Below, in pieces: positions 45,065 to 55,100 of a stretch of DNA of 64,000 nt. Positions within the stretch are counted from its first letter, which is position 1. Every line of letters starts with the position of its first letter. A program made the translations under genes and the position numbers. The stretch is from Calothrix parasitica NIES-267 (GTDB lineage Bacteria; Cyanobacteriota; Cyanobacteriia; Cyanobacteriales; Nostocaceae), in assembly GCF_002368095.1 (NCBI RefSeq), contig NZ_AP018227.1:7146123-7210122 (forward strand). Reading direction: 5' to 3'. The notes under the pieces were generated by a model. That model saw only the letters and a program-made list of their open reading frames with translations. It was not told the DNA's origin and did not search any database.

Positions 45065-47767
45065 ATGATTTCAGATAGCATGACAAGCAAAAAATCTTTG
45101 AATAAGAGATATAAAAATTGGCTAAGTCGTTTAAAAATTAACCAGAAAATTTATCTTGGTTATAGTGTTTCTTTAGGTGCTTGCGTTCTCGGGACTATCT
45201 TAGGAATAACAATTGGAAATTATTTAAAGCAAGAATCTGTAGAACAAGAAGAACGAGTCTTAATCGAAACTACTACTCTTCATCGTCTGCAAACTGCAGT
45301 TTTGCAAATACGAACTCATCAACAACAATTAATCCCACTAATTAAAGAACCTACTAATTTTATGGAAGAATACGAGCATATTCTTCAACATTCTAAAATA
45401 ATTAGGAAAAATTGGTCGGGAATTAAATTGATAGTCAAAAATCCAGAATATAATTCAGCAAAACAAATCATAAAATTAGAAAATTTAATTAAAACATACG
45501 AAGATATTCCAAACAGATATTTAAAATCATTAGATGCAGTCGTAAAAGATATTACTCCTATCAATTTAGAGGAAAGTGAAACAGTTGAAGCTAATCAAGA
45601 TAAACTTATCAAATTTACCAATAGCGAATTAGCAATTGAATTTGATGGAATCTCTGATGATTTAACGGAAATAATCCAACTCTTTTATCAAGAAGTAAAA
45701 GAATCAAGAAAAACATTGAGAAACGCAATTCTATTTCGTAATTGCATTATATATAGCGGTATTTTTATCTCTATTATTATTGCTTGCTTATTGGCTAAAG
45801 AAATAAGCAAAGCAATTACACATCCAGTTTTAAACTTAGCAAATGTTGCTAAAAAAGTCACTGAAGAAGAGAACTTCGATTTACAAGTTCCTACAGCTAC
45901 AGAAGATGAAATTGGTAGTTTAACATCATCTTTTAATCATTTAATTAACCGGGTCAAGCAGCTTTTAGAAGAGCAAACAGCGAATACAGCAAATTTAAGA
46001 GCAATTCTTGATAACCTTGCAGATGGTTTATTGGTAAGCGGTACAGATGGTGAAATAATCAACTACAATCCTGCTATTACTAGGATATTTGGTTTGGGGG
46101 ATGTCGATATCAAAGGACTTTATTGTCAAGAATTTATTCCTGAAGTTTTAGAACTAGTAAACCAAACAAGGGAAAACCCTACAGCAATTTTTACAAAAGA
46201 AATTCAACCTAGCGACAAGCAATTTATCAAAGCATCTGTTACCGCTATTATTGAAGCTAATTGTACTAGTTCCTGCAAATATTTGGGTTCGGTGATTCTC
46301 GTCCGGGATATTACTCAAGAAAAAGAAGTAGATAGGATGAAGACAGATTTTATATCAACTGTTTCCCACGAATTAAGAACTCCTTTAACTTCTGTATTAG
46401 GATTTGCATCGATTATTCAAGAAAAATTAGAAGAAGACATTTTTCCCTTGTTACCTGACGAAAATCGTAAAACGAAAAAAACCGTCAGAAGAGTTAAAGA
46501 CAATATCAACATTATTGTCTCCGAAGCAGAACGTCTTACCACATTAATCAATGATGTGTTGGATATTGCAAAAATGGAAGCAGGAAAGCTTGATTGGAAG
46601 AAAAACAATATTAGCATTGAAAAAGTAATTGAGCGCTCTTTAGCTGCTACATCTGGTTTATTTATTACTAAAAATTTAGAGTTAACTAAAAATATCGAAC
46701 CGGAGATACCGCAAGTTATAGGTGACGAAAATCGTCTTATTCAAGTCTTAATTAATCTGATATCAAATGCTGTTAAATTTACTGATGAAGGTTCTATTAG
46801 CTGTAGTGCTAAAGTAAACAATAGCAACATTATTGTGAGCGTTACCGATACAGGTAGCGGTATATCTCAAGAAGACCAAGCACAAGTATTTGACAAATTT
46901 AAACAAGTAGGAGAAATATTTACTGATAAACCTCAAGGGACTGGATTAGGATTACCAATTTGTAAACAAATTATAGAACATCATGGTGGAAATATTTGGG
47001 TAAATAGTGAATTACACAAAGGAAGCACTTTTTCTTTTTCTATTCCCATTGAAACTGTTAGTTCAATAAGCGAATTTGATAGAATTGTCAATTTAGATAG
47101 TTTTGTCAAAGAACTAAAAGAACATTCTACTAATAATATCAATGTTTCCAACAAAGAGAAAACAATTTTAGTCATAGATGATGATGCTAATATTCGGGAA
47201 TTACTCAGACAATCTTTAAAGAATCAAGGTTATGCAGTTAAAGAGGCTAAGAATGGTTTAGATGGGATTAATAAAATCAAAAAAGAAAAGCCAGACCTAA
47301 TTATTCTTGATGTTATGATGCCACAAATCAACGGATTTGATACAGCCGCAATCATCAAAAATGACCCTTTTACAATGGATATTCCCATTATAATGCTGTC
47401 TATTTTTGAAGATAGGGAAAGGGGATATCAATTGGGTATTGATAGATATATGACTAAACCAATCGAAAGCAATAAGCTAATGAACGAAATTGGTTTATTG
47501 TTATCTCAGGGAACATCACCCAAAAAGATTTTAGTAGTAGACACAACTGCTTCCACTCTATTAACTTTATCAGAAATACTCAAAACTCAAGGTTATAATG
47601 TTGTAGAAGCATCTAATGGTGAAGAATGTATAGAAAAAGCTGTATCTGTCAAACCCGATATGATTATTGTAGATTCTTTATTATCTCAGCAACATGATTT
47701 AGTAAAGACGCTACGTTTTGAGAAAGGATTAGAAAACTTCTTTTTCATTTTATTAGGTGATAGCTAA
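45065..47767 (+). CDS. Membrane hybrid sensor kinase with two receiver domains (second incomplete)
   Basis: 900 residues. Two membrane helices (about 30-55 and 226-244) enclose a periplasmic helical sensor; then HAMP (about 250-300), PAS ('AILDNLADGLLVSGTDGEII', about 315-430), HisKA 'STVSHELRTPLTSVLGFASI' (His435), HATPase ('NLISNAVKF', 'GTGLGLPICKQIIEHHGG'), receiver 1 'ILVIDDDANIRELLRQ' (Asp749 in 'LIILDVMMP', Lys in 'YMTKPIE'), and receiver 2 from about 822. Receiver 2 lacks the acidic pair and ends abruptly at 'FFFILLGDS', so it lacks the last strand and Lys: degenerate or truncated. An alternative start is the second Met (45080). Confidence 0.93.
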   Translation: MISDSMTSKKSLNKRYKNWLSRLKINQKIYLGYSVSLGACVLGTILGITIGNYLKQESVEQEERVLIETTTLHRLQTAVLQIRTHQQQLIPLIKEPTNFMEEYEHILQHSKIIRKNWSGIKLIVKNPEYNSAKQIIKLENLIKTYEDIPNRYLKSLDAVVKDITPINLEESETVEANQDKLIKFTNSELAIEFDGISDDLTEIIQLFYQEVKESRKTLRNAILFRNCIIYSGIFISIIIACLLAKEISKAITHPVLNLANVAKKVTEEENFDLQVPTATEDEIGSLTSSFNHLINRVKQLLEEQTANTANLRAILDNLADGLLVSGTDGEIINYNPAITRIFGLGDVDIKGLYCQEFIPEVLELVNQTRENPTAIFTKEIQPSDKQFIKASVTAIIEANCTSSCKYLGSVILVRDITQEKEVDRMKTDFISTVSHELRTPLTSVLGFASIIQEKLEEDIFPLLPDENRKTKKTVRRVKDNINIIVSEAERLTTLINDVLDIAKMEAGKLDWKKNNISIEKVIERSLAATSGLFITKNLELTKNIEPEIPQVIGDENRLIQVLINLISNAVKFTDEGSISCSAKVNNSNIIVSVTDTGSGISQEDQAQVFDKFKQVGEIFTDKPQGTGLGLPICKQIIEHHGGNIWVNSELHKGSTFSFSIPIETVSSISEFDRIVNLDSFVKELKEHSTNNINVSNKEKTILVIDDDANIRELLRQSLKNQGYAVKEAKNGLDGINKIKKEKPDLIILDVMMPQINGFDTAAIIKNDPFTMDIPIIMLSIFEDRERGYQLGIDRYMTKPIESNKLMNEIGLLLSQGTSPKKILVVDTTASTLLTLSEILKTQGYNVVEASNGEECIEKAVSVKPDMIIVDSLLSQQHDLVKTLRFEKGLENFFFILLGDS

Positions 47768-47897
47768 AAATAAATTTGAGAGGATTTTAGTAAATAGTCC
47801 TAATACAAGAAAATAATCTGTTTTTTACAAAATTAAATCATATCTAACTGGGATTTAAAATATTACTCTTAATTTAGTTTTTTAACGAGAGGAAAAT

Positions 47898-48281
47898 ATG
47901 GATTTAGATAAAAAGATTTTAATCGCAGACGATGAAGCTAATATACGTATTTTAATGGAACAAGTTTTAGAAAAATTAGAAGATGAAGGAGTCGAATTAC
48001 TGATTGCAGAAAATGGGAAAGAAGCATTAGAGACTATAGAAGATGAAAAACCAGACTTAGTTTTCCTCGATATAATGATGCCGAAAATGAATGGTTTGGA
48101 TGTATGTAAAACTGTAAAAAAAGAGTTAAAAATTCCAGATATCTATATAATTATGTTGACAGCTAAAGGACAAGAAAATGATAAAGAAAAAGGGTTACAA
48201 GTAGGAGCAGATTTATATATGACTAAACCATTTCGTCCGAAAGCTATTTTGGCTAAATCCCGAGAAATATTAAAGGTTTAA
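47898..48281 (+). CDS. Single-domain response regulator (CheY-like)
   Basis: 127 residues, only a receiver domain: acidic pair in 'ILIADDEANIRILMEQVLEK', phospho-Asp58 in 'LVFLDIMMPKMNG', Thr/Ser 'IIMLTAKGQ', Lys 'YMTKPFRP'. AGAGGAAA is a good RBS. It lies 130 bp after the hybrid kinase on the same strand and is its likely phosphorelay partner. No output domain. Confidence 0.94.
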   Translation: MDLDKKILIADDEANIRILMEQVLEKLEDEGVELLIAENGKEALETIEDEKPDLVFLDIMMPKMNGLDVCKTVKKELKIPDIYIIMLTAKGQENDKEKGLQVGADLYMTKPFRPKAILAKSREILKV

Positions 48282-48348
48282 TCAGTTGTTCATCGGTTGG
48301 ATGTGGATCGTCAGTTATCAGAACTCATCAATATTCGCTGATAACTGG

Positions 48349-49509
48349 TTACTGCTGGCTAACAAATCTTTTTGGAGATAAGCTATTAATTATCTCATTT
48401 TCATTACCGGTTAAATAGTTTGCAAATCTTCTTGCTAAAGGTGGTATTATTACTAACGGATTGCTAAAGCCTGAAAAAACGTGAATATTATTACTTTGAG
48501 GAACCTTGCCAACCAAAGGTAAATTATCTTTGCTAAAAGTTACCAAGCAATGGTGCCAGTTTCCTGTTATATTTTCTAAATCCGGTAATACTTTACCAAT
48601 ATTTTCTCGCAATGCAGCTTCACTTTTTATCGAATCTAAATCAGCATGGGGATTAGTATTTATATAGCTAATTTGACCCAAACACAAGCTTTGATTTTTG
48701 AATTGAACAGCACCTACATCCAAAATCCAACCAAGCTGATTATTTTTATCCCACAATTTATCATTTGTAGTAGATTCAGCTTCTAATTGAGGACGTTGCA
48801 GATTTGCTGGCATTATTAATGTATGTAACTTCAAATCCACAGGTGGAGTTTCGATAATTTCTGCATGAGTAAAGTAGAGTTGAATAGGAATACCCGATGT
48901 TTGCAGCAACTTTCGACTCAAACCACCAGCACAAACCACAATATTTTTACAGTTAAATGTATCGGTATTTGTTGTAACTGATAAACTTTCTTGCTGGATT
49001 TCCAAAACCTGACTAATTTGCATCTTTCCTCCAGCTAAAAGGAAAGCTTTAATATAAGCTTGTGTTGTTTTTTCTGGATGAATATGTCCGTGTTTGACCG
49101 TCAAAGCTCCAGAAATTGCATCTCTATTTAATAAAGGTTCCAAGTCACAAGCTTGGTTGACGTTGAGTAATTCCGGAACTGTAGCAAAACGTTGGTAATT
49201 AGCAGCGATTTCTTCTGGATTGCGATTATGAGGAATAGTTAATAACAAATCTAATTCGCGAAGTTGAATATCACCATTTAACTCTTCCGAAAGGTTGTGA
49301 TAAAGTCTCTTAGATTCTTCGCATAATTGACGAGTTAAATCAGTAGTTCCACTCCAAAAAGCCAAACCACCATAACTATAACGAGTAGCATTTTGCGGAG
49401 TAGTATCTTGTTCTAATAACAGCACTGAAAAGCCTTTTGTTACTAATTCATAGCTCAATGCTGCACCCGCAATACCAGCACCAATAACAATAATATCGTA
49501 GTTTTTCAT
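48349..49509 (-). CDS. FAD-dependent amine/amino-acid oxidoreductase (DAO family)
   Basis: 386 residues with N-terminal Rossmann FAD motif 'DIIVIGAGIAGAALSYELVT' (GxGxxG at 10-15) and acidic end of strand 2 ('LLLEQD'). 'YSYGGLAFWSG', 'VVCAGGLSRKLL' and the C-terminal 'HVFSGFSNPLVIIPPLARRF' follow the D-amino-acid oxidase/glycine oxidase-like layout. The substrate is unknown. It lies behind a 2OG-Fe(II) oxygenase gene on the same strand, separated by about 110 bp of mostly repeat, so the two probably act on one small molecule. Confidence 0.87.
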   Translation of the reverse strand: MKNYDIIVIGAGIAGAALSYELVTKGFSVLLLEQDTTPQNATRYSYGGLAFWSGTTDLTRQLCEESKRLYHNLSEELNGDIQLRELDLLLTIPHNRNPEEIAANYQRFATVPELLNVNQACDLEPLLNRDAISGALTVKHGHIHPEKTTQAYIKAFLLAGGKMQISQVLEIQQESLSVTTNTDTFNCKNIVVCAGGLSRKLLQTSGIPIQLYFTHAEIIETPPVDLKLHTLIMPANLQRPQLEAESTTNDKLWDKNNQLGWILDVGAVQFKNQSLCLGQISYINTNPHADLDSIKSEAALRENIGKVLPDLENITGNWHHCLVTFSKDNLPLVGKVPQSNNIHVFSGFSNPLVIIPPLARRFANYLTGNENEIINSLSPKRFVSQQ

Positions 49510-49514
49510 ATAAA

Positions 49515-49615
49515 TTTAGGTAATTGGTAATCGGTAATTGGTAATTGGTAATTGGTAATGGAATTATTAGTTCTCGCTACTCCCTACTCATTACTCTTAA
49601 CTCTTAACTCCTAAC
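49515..49615. repeat. STRR block between oxygenase and DAO genes
   Basis: GGTAATT/GGTAATC units (49515-49557) and AACTCTTAACTCC units (49597-49616). Confidence 0.85.
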
Positions 49616-49620
49616 TTTTT

Positions 49621-50517
49621 TTAGTAAGTTGCTTGTAAACGATTTAAAAGATATTCTCCAGCGGTTATGGGTGAATAAATTGGATGCTTATCTGTTTTAC
49701 AACTTTCAAGACAAGCAATTTCTGTATCTTGATTAGGATGACAGAAAAATGCTATGGAATATCTGGAAAATTTAACTTTTTCGTCATTAGGAATCATGAC
49801 TCTATGCTTCGTCGAGCGAAATACATCATTTGTCCACCGCTGCATTAAGTCACCTGTGTTAACTAATATAGTATCAGCTATTTTCGGTACTGCAATCCAT
49901 TCTTTTGTTGCTGTTTGTACTTCTAAACCGACCATATCATCTTGAAATAGCAAAGTGATGCTTCCATAATCGGAATGTTCACCAGCACGAATTTGTCCGG
50001 GTTTTGGCTGTTGTTGTAAAGCTGGATAATGAAGCAGTCGCAATGTATGATTTTTTTGATTATGATTGATTGTGAAAAAATCTTCTGGTAATTCCAAAGC
50101 TAAAGAAAAAGCTGTCAAAATTATATTTGCAACTTCACTACAAGCTTGGTAGAAAATTGGAATTGCAGGAGAGATAAATAAAGAAGTGGGTAAATTATCT
50201 AATCCTACAACATTAAAAGCTTCCTTCAAATCACCGGGATTATTTGGATTAAGACGTTCTCTTTCGATTCCCACATAACCTTGATTGCTAAATTCATCGC
50301 TCCAAGCCATATTTTGTTTAACATCCAAAGGTAAATCGAATAAATATTTACTGTAATCAAATACTTGGTCTATTAATGTTGAAGATAGATTATATTTTTT
50401 GATGTAAATAAAGCCGATTTCATGACAAGCTTGGTAAATTTGTTTGCCTATCTTTTGTTTTGAATTAATATCTTTGTTGTGAATGAGTGATAAATCAATA
50501 ATTGGAATTTGAGTCAT
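49621..50517 (-). CDS. 2-oxoglutarate/Fe(II) oxygenase, isopenicillin-N-synthase-like
   Basis: 298 residues. N-terminal DIOX_N motif 'IPIIDLSLIHNKDINSKQKI' with 'ACHEIGFIYIKKYNL', then the double-stranded beta-helix: Fe ligands His and Asp in 'GEHSDYGSITLLFQDDMVGL', distal His in 'FRSTKHRVM', and the 2OG-binding Arg-x-Ser in 'SRYSIAFFCHPN'. This is the family of IPNS, ACC oxidase and GA oxidases; bacterial substrates are mostly unknown. It is upstream of the DAO gene in the likely two-gene unit. Confidence 0.9.
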   Translation of the reverse strand: MTQIPIIDLSLIHNKDINSKQKIGKQIYQACHEIGFIYIKKYNLSSTLIDQVFDYSKYLFDLPLDVKQNMAWSDEFSNQGYVGIERERLNPNNPGDLKEAFNVVGLDNLPTSLFISPAIPIFYQACSEVANIILTAFSLALELPEDFFTINHNQKNHTLRLLHYPALQQQPKPGQIRAGEHSDYGSITLLFQDDMVGLEVQTATKEWIAVPKIADTILVNTGDLMQRWTNDVFRSTKHRVMIPNDEKVKFSRYSIAFFCHPNQDTEIACLESCKTDKHPIYSPITAGEYLLNRLQATY

Positions 50518-50552
50518 TTTAAGAACTAACTAAACTCGATTAATTACATATT

Positions 50553-50586
50553 GTCATTGCGATTGCTTCGCTTCACTCGCAATGAC
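50553..50586. repeat. Palindrome GTCATTGCGA / TCGCAATGAC
   Basis: Perfect 10-bp arms (50553-50562 and 50577-50586), a common intergenic palindrome of Nostocales; the same TCGCAATGAC occurs in the MITE-like element at 22088. Confidence 0.8.
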
Positions 50587-50710
50587 TATTTTACTTGCTT
50601 TAAAGCTTCAACACTGCAATCTTCCGTAATTGTACTAGTTGATGAATCAAATATCTCTTAATAATCTGGTAAATAATTATCAATAAATTATTTTATCTAC
50701 CAATTTTTAT

Positions 50711-51127
50711 ATGAATGATAATAATATTTCGATTATCTTAGATTGTGATGATGATGTGGTTTTGTTTGAAAAGGATACTTTTAAAGTTAGTCGATTGAAA
50801 GAATTGATGATAAGGAAAGTAATAGAAGTAACGCATAATCGCGACAAACATGGAGGATACTATCCTAAATTCTCACTAGAAATTATGATAGGCGAAGAAA
50901 ATTTTAATTTTAATTATATGAAATATGAGACAACTAAAGATTGCCAGATTTTACAAGTTAATAACGCAGGTTGGCGCGAAGGAAAGTTAAACATTGAAAT
51001 ATATATATCTGCTAATAGCGATAAACTGAATAAAGTCAATTTAGAATTCTTCCCCAAACAACCTATTGAACCAGAATCACCATTAGATGATATTCGTGAA
51101 ATGATTCAAGTTACTGATGGTGCGTGA
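50711..51127 (+). CDS. KGK domain protein
   Basis: 138 residues. The N-terminus 'IILDCDDDVVLFEKDTFKVS' and the middle 'ILQVNNAGWREGKLNIEIYI' followed by 'FFPKQPIEPESPLDDIRE' match the cyanobacterial KGK domain family (the GW-x-x-GK stretch gives the name). Function unknown; small and cytosolic. The last residues 'TDGA' and the stop TGA lie in the left arm of a palindromic repeat (51119), suggesting that the original end was altered. Confidence 0.8.
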   Translation: MNDNNISIILDCDDDVVLFEKDTFKVSRLKELMIRKVIEVTHNRDKHGGYYPKFSLEIMIGEENFNFNYMKYETTKDCQILQVNNAGWREGKLNIEIYISANSDKLNKVNLEFFPKQPIEPESPLDDIREMIQVTDGA

Positions 51128-51180
51128 CGCTATTATCAAATTAGTAACTATCAACAAAATTTTGATGAGCGTCACACACC
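51119..51180. repeat. Palindromic element GGTGCGTGACGC / GCGTCACACACC
   Basis: 12-bp inverted arms (51119-51130, 51169-51180; one mismatch) followed by CTACAAG. It belongs to the GGTGCGTGACGC repeats widely seen in Nostoc relatives, and may terminate the convergent genes on both sides. Confidence 0.8.
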
Positions 51181-51199
51181 CTACAAGATTAATTAACTT

Positions 51200-52288
51200 T
51201 TAATTTGTCAGGAATAACATGACATCACCTTCTTTGACAACATAAGCTTTCCCTTCAGCCCGAACTAAACCTTTTTCTTTTGCAGAACTTAAGGAACCAG
51301 AAGCTACTAAATCCTCATAACTAACAGTTTCTGCTCGAATAAATCCTTTTTCAAAATCGCTGTGAATTACTCCTGCTGCTTGCGGTGCTGACATTCCAGC
51401 TTTGATTGTCCAAGCGCGGGTTTCTTTTTCTCCTGATGTAAAATATGTCCGCAAACCTAATAAATCATAGGTAGCGCGAATCAAAGATTTTAGGCCACCT
51501 TCTTCTACACCCAAAGACTCTAGAAAATCCTTTCTTTCTTCATCAGATAATTCAACTAATTCCGATTCTACCTGGGCAGAAACTATCACCACCTGAGCAT
51601 CTTCTTTGTTTGCAATTTCTCGGACTTGCTCTACAAACTCATTCCCAGTTGATAAATCATCTTCAGAAACATTCGCAGCATAAATAATCTTTTTCGCACT
51701 CAATAACGTCAAAGGTTTAATTATTTCTGCTTCTTCTTCGCTTAACTTAATCTGACGAACAGATTTACCTTCGTTCAACTCTGCTGCAACTTTTTCCAAC
51801 ACCGTCATTTCATACTGAGCGTCTTTATTCGCTCTTGCTTGTTTCTTGGTACGTTCCATCCGACGCTCGACTTGCGCTAAATCCGCTAAAACAAGCTCTA
51901 AATTAATTACTTCAATATCTCTTGCTGGTCCCACCGAACCGGAAACATGAATCACGTCGTCATCTTCAAAACAACGTACCACGTGAACGATAGCATCAGT
52001 TTCGCGAATATTAGATAAAAACTGGTTTCCTAATCCCTCACCTTTACTTGCACCCTGCACCAAACCAGCAATATCAACAAACTCTACACGAGCGGGGACA
52101 ATTTGCTTCGCAGAAGAAATCTTCGCTAGAACTTCTAACCGCTCGTCTGGTACCGAAACCACACCGACATTCGGTTCAATGGTGCAAAAAGGAAAATTAG
52201 CAGCTTCAGCCTTAGCGTTCGCCACCACAGCATTAAATAAAGTAGATTTTCCTACATTAGGAAGTCCGACAATCCCGGCTCTTAGCAT
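51200..52288 (-). CDS. ychF: Redox-regulated ribosome-associated ATPase YchF
   Basis: 362 residues, Obg-like P-loop family. Seen: G1 '[18 protein letters not shown]' (residues 5-22), switch '[19 protein letters not shown]', G3 '[20 protein letters not shown]', NxxE-type base site '[11 protein letters not shown]' (prefers ATP), and C-terminal TGS-like domain '[20 protein letters not shown]'. The length is typical. It is divergent from the CHAT-CHASE2 gene (140 bp). Confidence 0.96.
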   Translation of the reverse strand: MLRAGIVGLPNVGKSTLFNAVVANAKAEAANFPFCTIEPNVGVVSVPDERLEVLAKISSAKQIVPARVEFVDIAGLVQGASKGEGLGNQFLSNIRETDAIVHVVRCFEDDDVIHVSGSVGPARDIEVINLELVLADLAQVERRMERTKKQARANKDAQYEMTVLEKVAAELNEGKSVRQIKLSEEEAEIIKPLTLLSAKKIIYAANVSEDDLSTGNEFVEQVREIANKEDAQVVIVSAQVESELVELSDEERKDFLESLGVEEGGLKSLIRATYDLLGLRTYFTSGEKETRAWTIKAGMSAPQAAGVIHSDFEKGFIRAETVSYEDLVASGSLSSAKEKGLVRAEGKAYVVKEGDVMLFLTN

Positions 52289-52428
52289 TTTGGATTTTAG
52301 AATTTAGTTTATCTTCTGAGCAGATTCTATCATTGCAACTTGCTTCTCCATCTTTTCTCAGATTAGGAGGTAAGCAAGCCAAAATTTTGTGGGAAAATAA
52401 ATAATCGGTAAATATTTGAAAATTCTGA

Positions 52429-54780
52429 ATGAGTAAGCTAGTTGTCTTGAATTTGGGGAAGGGAGACCTGAATACAGGGTTTCCCGATGTCACAATTCAA
52501 TTCGGGATGGAAAGCGACCCACGTGCAATGGAATTTCGCGGTAGTTTACCAGCTGCACCAGAGATTCCTCAACTTTATCGCAATTGGCAATCACTATACT
52601 TGTCTGTATATTCTCTCTATGGTTGGTCTGTACGTATCAAAGTTGAAGATAGTGATGTTACTAATATTTCCAAAGCTGAATTTAACAATTTTTGTATAGA
52701 ATTATCATCAAAATTAAATGATTGGCTTAACTCCGAGCAATTTCGCTTTCTAGACCAAAAATTACGCATGCAATTGAATCCAAATGAAGATATTTGTTTT
52801 ATAATTGCAACTCGCGATAAATTGTTACGGCGGCTTCCTTGGCATTTATGGAGCTTTTTTGATGATTATCCTAATGCTGAGGTTGCATTGAGTTCTTTAG
52901 AATTACAACGACCCAATCGAGTATATAAGAAAGATAATAAAGTTAAGATTTTAGCCATTTTTGGCAATAGCGAAGGCATTGATATAAGTCAAGATAAGTA
53001 CTTTTTAGAAAAATTACTCAACAAAGCTAAAATAAATTTTTTAATTGAACCACAATTAAAACAATTAAGTGACGAGCTTTGGACCACAGGTTGGGATATT
53101 TTATTTTTTGCGGGACATAGTTATAGTCGCGAAACAGGTGTACTGCAAATAAATAAAACAACAACAATTACTTTAAAAAAATTGAAATATGGACTCAAAA
53201 AAGCAATAAATAACGGTTTACGTTTGGCAATTTTTAATTCCTGCGATGGTTTAGGTTTGGCCGAAGCTTTAGAAGATTTACATATCCCCCAAGTGATTGT
53301 AATGCGGGAACCGGTTCCGGACAGGGTAGCACAGGATTTTTTAAAATATTTTTTAACAGAATTTTCTAGCGGACAACCTTTATATTCTGCGCTGCGTGAA
53401 GCCCGAAAAAGACTCGAAGGAATAGAAGATGAATTTCCCTGTGCGACTTGGTTACCAATAATTTGCCAAAATCCCTTGGAAGAGCCAATGACTTGGCCCC
53501 AGCATAAAAAGATTATCACTTGGAAAAGTGTGTTGACAATATTGCTCGCAAGCTTTTTGGCAACAATTTTTGTTATGGGATTTAGGTATTTCGGTTATCT
53601 CCAAACCTCCGAATTACAGGCTTTTGACCATTTTATGCAATTGCGATCGCAGTTTGTCACGGAGAAACCCGACCAGCGTCTTTTAATTATTACTATTGAT
53701 GAAGCAGATATTCGTTATCAAATCGATAAAGGGATGAATATGCGATGGTCGCTATCAGACCAAGCACTTGCTCAACTATTAGAAAAACTAGATAAATACG
53801 AACCCCGAACTATCGGCTTAGATGTCTTCCGGGATATTAATGTAGACCTAAAATATCCAAATTTAGCAACTCGGTTTGAACAAGATAATCGCCTATTTTT
53901 CGTTTGTAAAGTTGCAACCACTGATGAAGATGAGGATACTCAAGGTATTGCACCTCCTAAATTAGCTCCAACAGAACGCATCAGCTTTGCCGATTTTGTC
54001 GAAGATAATGATAATGTTGCTCGTCGTCAACTGTTAAATTTAACTCCTCCGATAAAATCAAAATGTCCGGCCGAATACGCATTTAGTCTAGATTTAGCAC
54101 TTGATTATCTTGATAAAGAAGGTAAAACATCATCCACCACAAAATCGGATGATTTACAGTTTGGTGACGTTGTACTTAAGCGACTCAAAGAACACACGAG
54201 CGGTTATCAAAAAGTGGATGACGGGGGTTATCAGGTATTGTTGAATTATCGTTCCCTCCCCTCTATTGATAAAATCGCTCTAGAAATTCCTTTGAGAGAT
54301 GTATTGGATGAAAAGATACCATCAGAGTCAGTCAAATCACTCAAAGACCGTATTGTAGTTATTGGTCTTTCTGCCCCCACCAACACCACTGATTTCTGGA
54401 AAACCCCCTTTAGCGCTAGTGCTAAAGCCAGTAAAAAGCAAACCCCAGGGGTGTTTGTGCAGGCACAGATGGTAAGTCAAATCCTCAGTGCAGTTTTAGA
54501 CCGCAGACCTTTATTGTGGTGGTGGTCTTTACCGCTGGAAGCACTTTGGGTATGGGGATGGGCATTAGTTGGGGGTATTATAGCTTGGTATTGTTCAAAG
54601 CCACTGTATCTGGGTGTGGCAGTTGCAGTCGCACTTTTTGCGCTATTTTGGATATGTTTCGGCGTTTTTATACTCGCTGGATGGATACCGCTTATACCCT
54701 CAATACTAGTATTTATCACTACTCAAATAGCGATAGTTTTATGGTCTAAACTCAAGTTTTCCCCAAGTAAAAATAGTTAA
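52429..54780 (+). CDS. CHAT protease-like domain fused to CHASE2 membrane sensor
   Basis: 783 residues. The N-terminal 350 residues end in a CHAT (caspase-like) domain: catalytic His230 in 'ILFFAGHSYSRETG' and Cys272 in 'AIFNSCDGLGLAEALED'. Then a membrane segment (about 367-388), an extracytoplasmic CHASE2 domain (about 390-690; 'ELQAFDHFMQLRSQFVTEKP', 'FVQAQMVSQILSAVLDRRPL'), and three C-terminal membrane helices (about 695-775). No kinase or cyclase follows, so the CHAT domain is the likely output, with CHASE2 as periplasmic sensor. Related proteins are known only in cyanobacteria and their substrates are not known (family knowledge limited). Confidence 0.88.
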   Translation: MSKLVVLNLGKGDLNTGFPDVTIQFGMESDPRAMEFRGSLPAAPEIPQLYRNWQSLYLSVYSLYGWSVRIKVEDSDVTNISKAEFNNFCIELSSKLNDWLNSEQFRFLDQKLRMQLNPNEDICFIIATRDKLLRRLPWHLWSFFDDYPNAEVALSSLELQRPNRVYKKDNKVKILAIFGNSEGIDISQDKYFLEKLLNKAKINFLIEPQLKQLSDELWTTGWDILFFAGHSYSRETGVLQINKTTTITLKKLKYGLKKAINNGLRLAIFNSCDGLGLAEALEDLHIPQVIVMREPVPDRVAQDFLKYFLTEFSSGQPLYSALREARKRLEGIEDEFPCATWLPIICQNPLEEPMTWPQHKKIITWKSVLTILLASFLATIFVMGFRYFGYLQTSELQAFDHFMQLRSQFVTEKPDQRLLIITIDEADIRYQIDKGMNMRWSLSDQALAQLLEKLDKYEPRTIGLDVFRDINVDLKYPNLATRFEQDNRLFFVCKVATTDEDEDTQGIAPPKLAPTERISFADFVEDNDNVARRQLLNLTPPIKSKCPAEYAFSLDLALDYLDKEGKTSSTTKSDDLQFGDVVLKRLKEHTSGYQKVDDGGYQVLLNYRSLPSIDKIALEIPLRDVLDEKIPSESVKSLKDRIVVIGLSAPTNTTDFWKTPFSASAKASKKQTPGVFVQAQMVSQILSAVLDRRPLLWWWSLPLEALWVWGWALVGGIIAWYCSKPLYLGVAVAVALFALFWICFGVFILAGWIPLIPSILVFITTQIAIVLWSKLKFSPSKNS

Positions 54781-54873
54781 CTCTTAGAGGGTGTGCGATT
54801 AGGGTGTTGACTTTGATAGTTTTTTAATCATAAAAATTTATGCAAAAAACGTGCTGTAGCTTCAGAGATTGCT

Positions 54874-54893
54874 CTCTCCCAAGCTTGGGAGAG
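54874..54893. repeat. Palindrome CTCTCCCAAGCTTGGGAGAG
   Basis: Perfect 20-bp palindrome within TTGCTCTCTCCC... sequence, followed by GGTTGGTGAG; related to the CCTCACCCC elements. Non-coding. Confidence 0.75.
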
Positions 54894-55013
54894 GGTTGGT
54901 GAGTTCAAGGGGTGACAAGAGAAATGAAAAACAATCACAGCAAGGAATAGATGCAACAACGAGTTCCGAAAAAGTGTCCCAATAATGAGAAAAAAATGAA
55001 AAATTATCATATC

Positions 55014-55050
55014 AGAGAAGGAGAAACCGCGAAGCGGTTTCTCCTTCTCT
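55014..55050. repeat. 17-bp perfect hairpin
   Basis: AGAGAAGGAGAAACCGC (55014-55030) and GCGGTTTCTCCTTCTCT (55034-55050), loop GAA. It lies just outside the left end of the IS element; not a terminator form (no T-run). Confidence 0.8.
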
Positions 55051-55100
55051 TGCATTGGCAGGTTGATTTGTTTTTCAACAAGGAAGCCTGAAGAAAATAT

